Source: Hyunsoonleella flava (GTDB taxonomy: Bacteria > Bacteroidota > Bacteroidia > Flavobacteriales > Flavobacteriaceae). From it: 64,000 nucleotides of DNA. A program made the position numbers and the translations under genes. A model generated the notes under the pieces. That model saw only the letters and a program-made list of their open reading frames with translations, had not been told where the DNA came from and did not search any database. The stretch is from positions 27,158-91,157 of the forward strand of contig NZ_SIRT01000016.1 in assembly GCF_004310325.1 (NCBI RefSeq). The letters are read 5' to 3'. This document shows, in pieces, positions 46,224 through 54,501 of this stretch. Position 1 is the stretch's first letter. Every line of letters begins with the position of its first letter.

Positions 46224-47690
46224 TTGAAAACCACAACTTCCATCCTTTGTATTGCAATGTTATTTCCATTGATTTTGGTTTCTCAATCAAAAAAAATAAC
46301 ATTAAGTGAAGCAATAAGCATCGCACAACAAAAATCACCAGACTACCAGATAAACCTTAATCAAAACCAACGCAACTACTGGCGATTCAGAAACTACAAG
46401 GCAAGTTTTCTACCGGAATTAAGGCTCCAAGCCACATTACCCGATTATCGAAATCAAGTACAACGTATTACAAATGATGCAGGTCAGGATATCTTTGTAA
46501 ATCAAAATCAACTTCGCGTTCAAGGTGGGTTATCCATCTCGCAAAGTGTACCTTACACGGGTGGAACACTGTCAATAAATACCAATTTAGAACGTGTGGA
46601 ATTGTTCGGGCTTGATGATAACATAGGCTATTCCGTCATTCCCTTTACCGTTAATTATTTTCAAAACTCATTGTTGTTCAACCCCTTTAAATGGGATAAA
46701 AGAATTGAGCCTTTAATATATGAAGAATCCAAAAGGGAGTTTATTGAAAATATGGAACAGATTTCCGTGAGTACCTCAAGACGCTACTTTCAATTATTGA
46801 GAGCTCAAAAGCAATTGGAAATTGCACAGACAAATCTCTCAAACCAAGACACCCTATACCAAATTGCTAAGGGCAGATTTAAAATGGGAAAAATCGCCGA
46901 GAATGATTTGTTGCAAATGGAACTTACGCTCTTGAATTCCAGAAACGTCGTTACTACTAATGAAATTGAATTAAAAAGAACATCGCAAAATTTGTCCAGA
47001 TATTTAGGCTTGGACAATGAAAATATCGAGCTTTTAGTTCCTGAAGAATTACCACTCTTTGATGTGGAAATTGATAGAGCTTTAGAAGAAGCCCAGCAAA
47101 ACAGAAAGGCGGTTATTGAATTTAGAAGAAAACGAATACAAGCAGAAAGAGAAGTGGCATTTCAAAAAGGAAATAACAGATTAAATGTTAGGGTAAATGC
47201 AAATTTTGGAATTTCAAACAACGGAAACGATTTTAATAACCTATTCAACAACTTTAACAGACAACAAAATGTATCGGTTACTTTAGGTATTCCCATCTTC
47301 GATTGGGGCGTTTCCAAATCGCGCATAAGAATGGCGCAAGCAGATTTAGATCTTACCAAGACTAATATCGACCAAGACCAACAGGAATTTGAGCAGGAGA
47401 TCTATTTGCATGTACTCAACTGGTCTAACCAAAGGGAGTTTTTATTAACTGCTGAAAAGGCCAAAGAAGTAGCGTTAAAGCGCTATGATATTTCAAAAAA
47501 GCGCTACATCCTAGGCAAAATTACAATTACAGATTTAAATATTGCACTTCAGGAAAAAGACCGAGCCTTTGTACAATACCTTAATTCGCTTCAGAACTTT
47601 TGGCAAGATTACTATATTCTAAGGCAATTAACCCTATACGATTTTATCGACGACAAAAAAATAGAAGTTGAAGATATTCTTTATGATTAA
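46224..47690 (+). CDS. TolC family outer-membrane efflux protein
   Basis: A 488-residue outer-membrane channel with signal peptide (about 1-21, ending LILVSQ). Two TolC repeats are visible as coiled-coil-rich halves: 'ISVSTSRRYFQLLRAQKQLEIAQTNLSNQDTLYQIAKGRFKMGKIAENDLLQMELTLLNSRN' and 'LNWSNQREFLLTAEKAKEVALKRYDISKKRYILGKITITDLNIALQEKDRAF'. The C-terminal part contains 'LTLYDFID'. The start is TTG at 46224; the nearest ATG (46189) is in another frame and meets TGA after 12 codons. It completes the adaptor-permease-channel set. Confidence 0.88.
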   Translation: MKTTTSILCIAMLFPLILVSQSKKITLSEAISIAQQKSPDYQINLNQNQRNYWRFRNYKASFLPELRLQATLPDYRNQVQRITNDAGQDIFVNQNQLRVQGGLSISQSVPYTGGTLSINTNLERVELFGLDDNIGYSVIPFTVNYFQNSLLFNPFKWDKRIEPLIYEESKREFIENMEQISVSTSRRYFQLLRAQKQLEIAQTNLSNQDTLYQIAKGRFKMGKIAENDLLQMELTLLNSRNVVTTNEIELKRTSQNLSRYLGLDNENIELLVPEELPLFDVEIDRALEEAQQNRKAVIEFRRKRIQAEREVAFQKGNNRLNVRVNANFGISNNGNDFNNLFNNFNRQQNVSVTLGIPIFDWGVSKSRIRMAQADLDLTKTNIDQDQQEFEQEIYLHVLNWSNQREFLLTAEKAKEVALKRYDISKKRYILGKITITDLNIALQEKDRAFVQYLNSLQNFWQDYYILRQLTLYDFIDDKKIEVEDILYD

Positions 47691-47839
47691 ACTGTGATTT
47701 ATTCCTATTTTTCTTCTGTAAAAAACTAAATTTTGTATTCTAAAAAACTACAAAATTTAGCTTTACTTCACTAACCGCATCGTTAATCCATGAGTTTTTT
47801 TATTCCGCTTTTGCGAATTTCCAAATGAAAAAATTCATG

Positions 47840-47847
47840 TATTTTTG
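47840..47847 (+). promoter_or_regulatory. -7 promoter element of murQ
   Basis: TATTTTTG, a full TAnnTTTG match, ends only 4 nt before ATG 47852, implying a leaderless transcript. The nearest TTG (47811-47813) is 26 nt away, longer than usual. Confidence 0.45.
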
Positions 47848-47851
47848 AAAC

Positions 47852-48673
47852 ATGAGTTTCATTAAAACCACAGAGCAGGATTCCAACCACAATCATCTGG
47901 AAAAGATGAGTGTTTCAGAACTTTTGAAAAACATCAACGAAGAAGATAAAACAGTACCATTTGCTGTTGAAAACGCATTGCCTCAAATTGAAGCTTTGGT
48001 TCACCAAATAGTTTCAAAATTAAAAGATGGCGGACGTTTATTCTACATGGGCGCTGGCACAAGCGGAAGACTTGGCATCGTTGATGCTTCAGAATGCCCT
48101 CCTACTTTTGGCGTGTCTCATGACTTGGTCATTGGTCTTATTGCTGGTGGTGATTCCGCCATTAGAAAAGCGGTTGAATTCGCAGAAGATTCCACAACTC
48201 AGGGCTGGAAAGATTTACAGGACTATACCATCAGCCCAAAAGATGTAGTCGTAGGCATTGCAGCCTCAGGAACAACACCATACGTGATTTCAGCCTTAGA
48301 AAAATGTAATGAAAACAATATCGTTACAGGTTGTATTACTTGTAATCATAATAGTCCGTTATCACAAGTTTCAAAATATCCAATTGAAGTCATTGTGGGA
48401 CCCGAATTTGTAACAGGAAGTTCCAGAATGAAAGCAGGCACTGCGCAAAAATTAGTTTTGAATATGATTACCACGTCTACCATGATTCAACTCGGACATG
48501 TAAAAGGCAACAAAATGGTGGACATGCAATTGAGCAATAACAAACTAGTAGACCGCGGTACAAAAATGATTATGAAAGAAATAAACGTTTCCGAAGAAGA
48601 AGCTTTACATTTGCTAAACCAACATAAAAGCGTGCGTAACGCCGTTAAACATTATAATGATGGAAGAAAATAG
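47852..48673 (+). CDS. murQ: N-acetylmuramic acid 6-phosphate etherase
   Basis: A 273-residue SIS-domain enzyme that splits N-acetylmuramate 6-phosphate into N-acetylglucosamine 6-phosphate and D-lactate during cell-wall recycling. Marks are 'TEQDSNHNHLEKMSVSELLKNINEEDKTV', 'GRLFYMGAGTSGRLGIVDASECPPTFG', 'VVGIAASGTTPYVISAL' and 'EFVTGSSRMKAGTAQKLVLNMITT'. The C-terminal end is in 'LSNNKLVDRGTKMI'. Length is slightly under the usual 290-300. It overlaps by 17 nt with the DUF6095 gene downstream. No anmK or amgK is near. Confidence 0.95.
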   Translation: MSFIKTTEQDSNHNHLEKMSVSELLKNINEEDKTVPFAVENALPQIEALVHQIVSKLKDGGRLFYMGAGTSGRLGIVDASECPPTFGVSHDLVIGLIAGGDSAIRKAVEFAEDSTTQGWKDLQDYTISPKDVVVGIAASGTTPYVISALEKCNENNIVTGCITCNHNSPLSQVSKYPIEVIVGPEFVTGSSRMKAGTAQKLVLNMITTSTMIQLGHVKGNKMVDMQLSNNKLVDRGTKMIMKEINVSEEEALHLLNQHKSVRNAVKHYNDGRK

Positions 48674-48893
48674 AACAGATAAACAAGTATTATTAAAAGG
48701 AATTAAAACACTTGTTTTTGCATTATTGAGCCTATTTATGGGACCAATACTACTAAGCTTTGCCTTTAGCAAACCTGATGATAAACTGTATTACCCTTTA
48801 CTTATTGTAGGTTGCGCCATTTCCGCTTTGGCTGTTTTTATGTTGTTTAAAGGCATTCGAATCATCATGAGCAGTATGTTCAAAAAGAAATAG
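48657..48893 (+). CDS. DUF6095-like small membrane protein
   Basis: A 78-residue protein with two hydrophobic segments (about 13-34 and 45-66) and the marks 'QVLLKGIKTLVFALLSLFMGPILLSFAFSKPDDKLYYPLLIVGCAISALAVFMLFKGIR'. It resembles the DUF6095 family, which I recall as adjacent to murQ in Flavobacteriaceae. It begins inside the murQ 3' end (17-nt overlap), so the two are translated from one message. It may be needed at the inner membrane for wall recycling, but that is inference. Confidence 0.75.
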   Translation: MMEENRTDKQVLLKGIKTLVFALLSLFMGPILLSFAFSKPDDKLYYPLLIVGCAISALAVFMLFKGIRIIMSSMFKKK

Positions 48894-48961
48894 TTTTTAA
48901 AACTTTTCTATGTCTGGTCGAGCGCAGTCGAGACCTGATTTCAGAAATAAATAATGTAGAA

Positions 48962-49459
48962 TTACTCCGCAGAAACCTGCTTTGGCGTAGTGGGGTTATA
49001 GCCAAATTCAGAATCATGTATCACAATACCCAAGCTATCAAAAATATAATTGATAATAGCGTAATGATGAATCGTATGGCTATTGGCCTGTGCCAATAAC
49101 GCCCCAAAAGTATAAGGAATTTCAGTTTTGCCCATGCCCAAATCATCAGTAACCATAACGGTGTCATCAATATTAAAAGTAACAGCTTTTAATCGATCTA
49201 TGATGTGATTCAAATAATCCTGAGCGCAACCGCAATCACATTCCACGGCTTTATTCCTGCTTCTAGCCGTGAGATCAACTTTCCCATCTTCAACATTAAA
49301 AATACAATCGTAAAAATCTAAAATATGTCTTATATGACAACCAATACTCGAATAATACGGCGAAACCGAAGCATCACATAATTGTTCGTTGGAAATATGG
49401 TCTAATAAGATTTGAGATTTACCAAGTGTTTTAAGTGCAGACTGGAGGATTAAATTCAT
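48962..49459 (-). CDS. DinB-like domain protein
   Basis: A 165-residue helical protein with a DinB/YfiT-like four-helix pattern. His residues that could bind metal occur in 'GCHIRHILDFYDCIF' and 'NSHTIHHYAIINYIFDSLG', near the expected positions of a DinB triad. A 'CDCGCAQDYL' cluster of three Cys is unusual and may bind metal or be redox-active. I start at ATG 49459 (MNLILQSAL); a longer frame to 49519 adds an unlike N-terminus. The reaction is unknown, as for most DinB-like proteins. It is separated from the helicase by 116 nt of repeat-like DNA. Confidence 0.7.
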   Translation of the reverse strand: MNLILQSALKTLGKSQILLDHISNEQLCDASVSPYYSSIGCHIRHILDFYDCIFNVEDGKVDLTARSRNKAVECDCGCAQDYLNHIIDRLKAVTFNIDDTVMVTDDLGMGKTEIPYTFGALLAQANSHTIHHYAIINYIFDSLGIVIHDSEFGYNPTTPKQVSAE

Positions 49460-49635
49460 GGATACTAATTTAACTAAATAATTTGAATTTCGTAAACGAT
49501 TTAGGTTTAGTCCAAACAACTACAAATCCTTACAATAAAATCAAATATCTATGTCAGGTTGAGCGCAGTCGAAACCTAAAATACATCCCCAAATAATGCC
49601 CCTATAATTCAAATTTAGGTTTTGCCACTTGGAAT

Positions 49636-52086
49636 TTAGTTTTTGTCATTTGAATTTAAAATGTCGTCCACCACCAACCGCACTTCCCCATAACTATACT
49701 TATCATCCAACTGATGTTTCAAATCCGATAAATTCTCAAAAGTAGTCTTCGGAATCAAAACTTTCAACTCCTCATAATGGGCCTCAGAAATCAAATCGGT
49801 AATCTTCACCTCACCAGAATCCATAAAACTCGCCAAATGCCCAATAATGGTATTAACATTTAACTCTCTAATATCTGCAATTTCGTTAACCGATTTCCCT
49901 GATTTAAAGAGTGCCAAAGATTCTTTTTTCGTATCCCCTTTTTGGCGTTTCGGTTTAGGCGCATCAAAAATTTCAACATCGGCTGCCGTTTCAATATCAT
50001 GTTCCTCACAATAGGCGCGAATCACCTTTAAAATAGCAGACCCATATTTTTCCACACGGGTTTTACCCATACCATTCACCTTAAGCAACTCCGCTTTATT
50101 TGTGGGTAAGGTTTCACACATTTCATACAAGGTTTTTTGAGCAAAAATCTGATAATGGATCAAATCCTTCTCCTCCGCAATGTCATTCCGTAACAAACGT
50201 AACTTTTCAAACAGTTCCACATTGCTCGTGCCTTCAACAACCGCTTTACGTGCTTTCTTTGGTTTTTCTTTTCCAGAAAATACCGATTTTGCCCGCAACT
50301 CTAAAAAACGCTTCGCATTAAACCCATCATCTAAACCCTTAAAATACAATACCTTAACCGTTAAAAAATCCTCAAAAGCATCCAACTGTTTGGTAATCTC
50401 ACCACCTACCGCTTGGTTATCTGTAGTAAACCCAAAGGTTTTTAAAGGCGCTAAAATTTTAGTTTCGGTCTCCGTTTTAAAATAGGCAATCCCCTTTTTA
50501 AACCGCTCTTGTATCACCGCACTGTCTTCAGGCAAACCACCGTCCTCAGCAAGTTGTTGCAACTGACTATTAAACCCATTAGCCACTTTCAAAAAGTGAG
50601 TAATACATTCTTTTATAGGCACAAAAGTAGCTTCCACCTTCCCTTCTACCACCGTTCTGTTTTTATAATACACATCTAAAATCCTGTTCAACGGATACAA
50701 AAACCCATAAAACGCAAACACTTCCGCAATCAAATCCAGCTGAAACTGCCGTTGCGAATCCGCCAAAACCTTTTCATCAGGCGCATTGGCCTCAGCAGCA
50801 TCATTAAAACGCGTCACATTACCATCGCTAATAATCTGGCTAGAATGTATTTTGCTCTTCAACACCAAACCCTCTAACGATTTACATCTACTCAACGCCA
50901 CATAAGTCTGCCCATGCGCAAACGCACCAGCCGCATCAATAATCGCCTTTTCAAAGGTTAAACCTTGGCTTTTATGTATGGTAATACTCCACGCCAGTCG
51001 TAACGGCATTTGGGTATAACTCCCTATTTTCTCTTCAGTAATCGCCTTCGTTTCAGCATCTACCGAATAATTAATATTCTCCCAAGTTTCAGGTGTTACA
51101 TTAATATTAAAATCATCCTCGGGGCAATGCACCACCACTTCATCGCGATCCAACAAAATCACTTTTCCAATCTTACCGTTAAAATAGCGTTTCGCAGGGT
51201 CACTATCATTCTTAACAAACATCACCTGCGCACCAACTTTCAACTCCAAATCCACAGCATTCGGGTAGGCATACTCGGGGAATTTCCCATCCACTTCCGC
51301 CCTATAGGTAAACGGTTTCGTCGTTAACTTCCCCAGCTCACTCCTATTGGTTGCCTCCGCTTTATTATTATGTGTGGTTAAACTAATATAACCCGCATCA
51401 GGCTCGGGTGTAAAATCAGGAATATAGCGTTCGTTCAGCGCCTCAGCCCCCGCAGCACTCAAGGCATTGTTTCTAATCTCATTAAGTATCTCAATAAATT
51501 TCGGATTCTCCTGCCTGTAAATATGCCGCAACTCAATAGTAATCGCGTTACACTCCGCAAACGCCTTACTACTAAAAAAGAACCCATTTTTATACACATG
51601 CTGCAACAACGCCCACTCCTGCTCCTTAATCACTGGGCTTAGTTGTTGCAAATCGCCAATCATCAACACCTGCACTCCGCCAAACACCTTATTTCGGTTT
51701 CTAAAACGGCGCAGCGTTCTATCAATCCCATCCAGCAAATCCGCACGCACCATACTAATCTCGTCAATCACCAAAAGATCCATACTCTTAATAATATTAA
51801 TCTTCGTTTTGCTAAACTTGCGGTTAAACCCCTTGCTCGCATTCAAATCCGTATCAGGCAAAATGGGGCCAAAAGGCATCTGAAAAAACGAATGTATCGT
51901 CACGCCCTTAGCATTAATCGCCGCAACACCCGTAGGCGCCACCACCACCAAACGCTTTAAACTATGCATCTTCAAACGGTGCAAAAACGTGGTCTTCCCC
52001 GTACCAGCCTTACCCGTTAAAAAAATCGAACGGTTCGTATGGTTCACAAATTCCCACGCCAATTCCAGTTCCCTATTATCACGCAT
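49636..52086 (-). CDS. Pif1/RecD-type helicase with HRDC and HTH regions
   Basis: An 816-residue superfamily 1B DNA helicase. Walker A GKAGTGKTTF (25-34), 'VVVAPTGVAAINAKGVTIHSFF' (motif Ia), Walker B 'MDLLVIDEISMV', 'QVLMIGDLQQLSPVI' and 'SITIHKSQGLTFEKAIID' with 'YVALSRCKSLEGLVL' (motifs V-VI) are all present. After about residue 430 come regions without motor motifs: an HRDC-like domain (about 620-705, 'FAQKTLYEMCETLPTNKAELLKVNGMGKTRVEKYG') and a helix-turn-helix (about 735-780, 'SGKSVNEIADIRELNVNTIIGHLASFM') resembling the RecQ C-terminal HTH. It is expected to unwind DNA in repair or recombination. Whether it belongs to the adjacent RM island is unclear; such helicases are common housekeeping genes here. 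Confidence 0.88.
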   Translation of the reverse strand: MRDNRELELAWEFVNHTNRSIFLTGKAGTGKTTFLHRLKMHSLKRLVVVAPTGVAAINAKGVTIHSFFQMPFGPILPDTDLNASKGFNRKFSKTKINIIKSMDLLVIDEISMVRADLLDGIDRTLRRFRNRNKVFGGVQVLMIGDLQQLSPVIKEQEWALLQHVYKNGFFFSSKAFAECNAITIELRHIYRQENPKFIEILNEIRNNALSAAGAEALNERYIPDFTPEPDAGYISLTTHNNKAEATNRSELGKLTTKPFTYRAEVDGKFPEYAYPNAVDLELKVGAQVMFVKNDSDPAKRYFNGKIGKVILLDRDEVVVHCPEDDFNINVTPETWENINYSVDAETKAITEEKIGSYTQMPLRLAWSITIHKSQGLTFEKAIIDAAGAFAHGQTYVALSRCKSLEGLVLKSKIHSSQIISDGNVTRFNDAAEANAPDEKVLADSQRQFQLDLIAEVFAFYGFLYPLNRILDVYYKNRTVVEGKVEATFVPIKECITHFLKVANGFNSQLQQLAEDGGLPEDSAVIQERFKKGIAYFKTETETKILAPLKTFGFTTDNQAVGGEITKQLDAFEDFLTVKVLYFKGLDDGFNAKRFLELRAKSVFSGKEKPKKARKAVVEGTSNVELFEKLRLLRNDIAEEKDLIHYQIFAQKTLYEMCETLPTNKAELLKVNGMGKTRVEKYGSAILKVIRAYCEEHDIETAADVEIFDAPKPKRQKGDTKKESLALFKSGKSVNEIADIRELNVNTIIGHLASFMDSGEVKITDLISEAHYEELKVLIPKTTFENLSDLKHQLDDKYSYGEVRLVVDDILNSNDKN

Positions 52087-52195
52087 CCAAACAGTAAATT
52101 TAAGAACTCGGAAGATACTAATTCTGAGTAATTTTTAGGGCGGGTTTTTGCCGAAAAAAGCAAAAACCGCGCTATCCGCTGTATCTTTTTATTCA

Positions 52196-52231
52196 CGTCA
52201 TTGCGAGAAGTGCAGCGACGAAGCAATCTGC
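52196..52231 (+). repeat. Dispersed 'ATTGCGAG...GAAGCAATCT' repeat
   Basis: CATTGCGAGAAGTGCAGCGA followed by CGAAGCAATCTG. Same family as 52493-52541 and 62213-62335. This is a common intergenic repeat type in Bacteroidota. Confidence 0.8.
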
Positions 52232-52492
52232 CAAATGTATAGACCAAACCAAACCTCAGTACTTCCCTCATCATAAAAAGGATGCCGCTACTATCGCTCC
52301 CGCACGTGCCTGCCGAAGTCAGTTTCTAACCAAAAAAATAGACTATTTGCGAGGGTCACTTTTCAAACCATTTAAAAATCAGCTTAAAGGATGGAGCCTG
52401 TCCTGAGCTTGTCGAAGGGCTACTATCGCTCCCGCGGGGCGTGTTTGCATAAGCCAGTTTCAAACCTAAAAAAACAGTTTCTATTTGCTAAT

Positions 52493-52541
52493 GGCATTGC
52501 GAGGAATCCCGATAGCTATCGGGACGACGAAGCAATCTCAT
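52493..52541 (+). repeat. Dispersed 'ATTGCGAGG...GAAGCAATCT' repeat with inner palindrome
   Basis: CATTGCGAGGAATCCCGATA, then CGATAGCTATCG-type palindrome, then GACGAAGCAATCTCAT. The inner GAATCCCGATAGCTATCGGG makes a hairpin. Confidence 0.8.
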
Positions 52542-52697
52542 TCATATTTTTCTCAAACAAAAAAATAGCACCTATTACAAATAGTAATTCTAAACATAAA
52601 TAATTCAAAAAAGTGCTATTATTCTTATAAAGATGTTTATTTTTAACCTTACAAACAAAAAAACCACCTAAACCAGCCTATTTACGAAATTTTATAA

Positions 52698-54308
52698 ATG
52701 ACCAAAACCAAAACAAAAGCCGATATCAATTTTGAGCAAGAACTCTGGAAAGCTGCCAACGAACTTCGTGGGGCAGTTGCCGAAAATCAATATAAAGACT
52801 TTGTCTTACCTCTAATATTTCTAAAACATGTTTCAGAGCGTTACGAATTACGTCGAGATACTATAAAAAACCTATTCAACGACCCAAAATCTGAGTATTA
52901 TACCCAAGATAAAGAAGAACAAAACTATGTATTAGAAGACCCAGACGAGTACTTGTCTAAAAACACATATATAATTCCTAAAAAAGCAACATGGCAATTT
53001 TTACAGGATAATGCAGAACAAGATAATATCAAGGTCTTAGTCGATGACGCTTTTGATTTACTCGATGAAACACTGGCGCAATACAGACCAGACCTTAAAG
53101 GCATCTTACCACGTATTTTTGTAAAAAGTCAACTTACTGCAAAACAAGTGGCTGGATTAATTAATCTACTCGCCAACCCTAAACTCTCAGAAAAAGAAAA
53201 TCCAGATAGCGATATTTTAGGGCGTGTGTATGAGTATTATATTGGCAAGTTTGCCATTGCCGAAGGCTCTGGTGCAGGTCAATTCTTTACACCAGGAAGT
53301 ATTGTACGTTTATTAGTAGAAATGATAGAACCCTATCAGGGTAAAATCTTTGATGCTGCTTGTGGTTCTGGTGGTATGTTTGTACAATCCTTAAAGTTTT
53401 TACAAGCCCATGGCGGTGATAAAAAGAACATTTCTATTTACGGACAAGAACGTTATGATGGCACCTTGCGCTTATGTAAAATGAATCTCGCTTTACGCGA
53501 CTTGTCTTTTGATGTAAGACTTGGAGATTCCCTATTACAAGACAAATTCCCATACCTCAAGGCAGATTACATCATCGTAAATCCACCCTTTAATGTCAGC
53601 CAATGGCATCCAGAGGATTTACCAGAAAACGACCCAAGACTCTTCGGACCAAAAGAAGAATTTACCACAGATGGTAATGCCAATTTTATGTGGATGCAAA
53701 CCTTTTGGAACCACTTAAGCGATAGAGGTACAGCAGCAGTCGTTATGGCAAATGGCGCTATGACCTCAAATAACAAAGGTGAAAAAAACGTACGCCAATT
53801 CATGGTAGATAAGGGTATGGTAGATTGTATTGTACGTTTACCAGACAAGCTCTTTTTAACCACAGGAATCCCAGCTTGTATTTTTATTCTGAGTAAAAAC
53901 CGAGATGGTAAAGATGGAGAACATAGAGAACGCCTTAACGAAGTGTTGTTTATAGACATGTCTAAACTCGGTCGTATGGAAAGCCGTAAGCTACGTGTCT
54001 TTGATGAAGCCGACTTACAAAAAGCCACAGACGCCTATCACGCATGGCGCAATGTCATTCAGAGCGACAGCGAAGAATCTCAAAAATATGAGGACCAGCC
54101 CGGCTTCTGCTACACCGCCACCATAGACGAGGTAGCCAAACAAGACTACAAACTCACACCAGGTATTTACGTAGGCACCGAAGCCATAGAAGACGATGGT
54201 ATCCCTTTTGAGGACAAAATGGAAACCCTAAAAGCGCAATTACAAGAGCAGTTTACCAAGGGTAATACCTTACAACAACAGATTTTAGAGAATTTTGAAA
54301 AGTTTTAA
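52698..54308 (+). CDS. hsdM: Type I restriction-modification system M subunit
   Basis: A 536-residue adenine methyltransferase of a type I RM system, which protects host DNA and joins HsdS and HsdR. An N-terminal HsdM_N helical domain (about 8-150) precedes the N6_Mtase fold with DAACGSGG (219-226) and NPPF (295-298), plus 'RVYEYYIGKFAIAEGSGAGQFFTP' typical of the family. The C-terminus is 'LEGILKE'-type coiled helices. Around residues 452-462 the peptide is VIQSDSEESQ, encoded by a genomic repeat that interrupts an otherwise normal 'AWR...YEDQPGFC' segment (54053-54082). The frame is intact, so the enzyme may still work. Start ATG 52698 lacks a clear Shine-Dalgarno site, as is usual here. 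Confidence 0.95.
   Translation: MTKTKTKADINFEQELWKAANELRGAVAENQYKDFVLPLIFLKHVSERYELRRDTIKNLFNDPKSEYYTQDKEEQNYVLEDPDEYLSKNTYIIPKKATWQFLQDNAEQDNIKVLVDDAFDLLDETLAQYRPDLKGILPRIFVKSQLTAKQVAGLINLLANPKLSEKENPDSDILGRVYEYYIGKFAIAEGSGAGQFFTPGSIVRLLVEMIEPYQGKIFDAACGSGGMFVQSLKFLQAHGGDKKNISIYGQERYDGTLRLCKMNLALRDLSFDVRLGDSLLQDKFPYLKADYIIVNPPFNVSQWHPEDLPENDPRLFGPKEEFTTDGNANFMWMQTFWNHLSDRGTAAVVMANGAMTSNNKGEKNVRQFMVDKGMVDCIVRLPDKLFLTTGIPACIFILSKNRDGKDGEHRERLNEVLFIDMSKLGRMESRKLRVFDEADLQKATDAYHAWRNVIQSDSEESQKYEDQPGFCYTATIDEVAKQDYKLTPGIYVGTEAIEDDGIPFEDKMETLKAQLQEQFTKGNTLQQQILENFEKF
54053..54082 (+). repeat. Repeat fragment inside hsdM
   Basis: TGTCATTCAGAGCGACAGCG followed by AAGAATCTCA is a common intergenic flavobacterial repeat. 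Here it lies in frame within hsdM and codes for about ten residues in the link between the methylase domain and the C-terminus. Confidence 0.65.
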
Positions 54309-54315
54309 ATTGAAC

Positions 54316-54443
54316 AAAAAAAAGCTCGGATTGAAAATCCGAGCCTGTTTCTTAAGGGAGTTAAAAACAATTAGCGGGATTATACCTCAGACCAAATTAT
54401 TTAAACTCCCATTTTTTATCTTTAATTCTTTAATTGCTTATTT
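54316..54443 (-). ncRNA. Candidate small RNA between hsdM and the HEPN gene
   Basis: On the minus strand a TATATTTG element (54451-54458) is followed by about 128 nt ending in a perfect 9-bp hairpin GCTCGGATT/AATCCGAGC with a 3-nt loop and eight U's (54316-54344), a textbook terminator for this strand. Between lies a 7-bp stem GGGAGTT/AACTCCC (54404-54410 with 54356-54362). There is no ORF of note. The plus strand also shows hairpins here, so the feature might only be hsdM's terminator region. A regulatory RNA for the RM operon is possible. Confidence 0.4.
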
Positions 54444-54501
54444 AGTTATACAAATATATAAACAATTATTATACCAAGTAGCATAAGTTATATTATTTAA
54501 C

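Larger units (their letters stand above)
52087..52697. other. Repeat-filled gap before the RM island
   Basis: A 611-bp region with no gene, made of repeat pieces. It contains a 9-bp hairpin GGTTTTTGC/GCAAAAACC (52143-52168), a 'ATTGCGAG...GAAGCAATCT' repeat at 52196-52231, two imperfect direct copies of a 65-bp unit beginning GCTACTATCGCTCCCGC (52285-52349 and 52418-52488), and another 'ATTGCGAGG' repeat with an inner palindrome (52493-52541). A short frame within it only reads through repeats. The last 150 nt is A/T-rich and presumably holds the hsdM promoter. Confidence 0.6.

Noticed and set aside
49636..52086. Helicase as part of the RM defence system
   Set aside because: It is on the opposite strand, separated by repeats, and resembles a housekeeping Pif1/RecD helicase.
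52044..52274. 76-codon minus-strand ORF at the end of the helicase gene
   Set aside because: It overlaps the helicase start and repeat DNA, with no family-like sequence.
52391..52603. 70-codon plus-strand ORF in the repeat region
   Set aside because: It runs through known repeat fragments and its codons reflect the repeats.
54295..54486. 63-codon ORF after hsdM
   Set aside because: It starts inside hsdM and crosses two hairpins; the small RNA reading is preferred.
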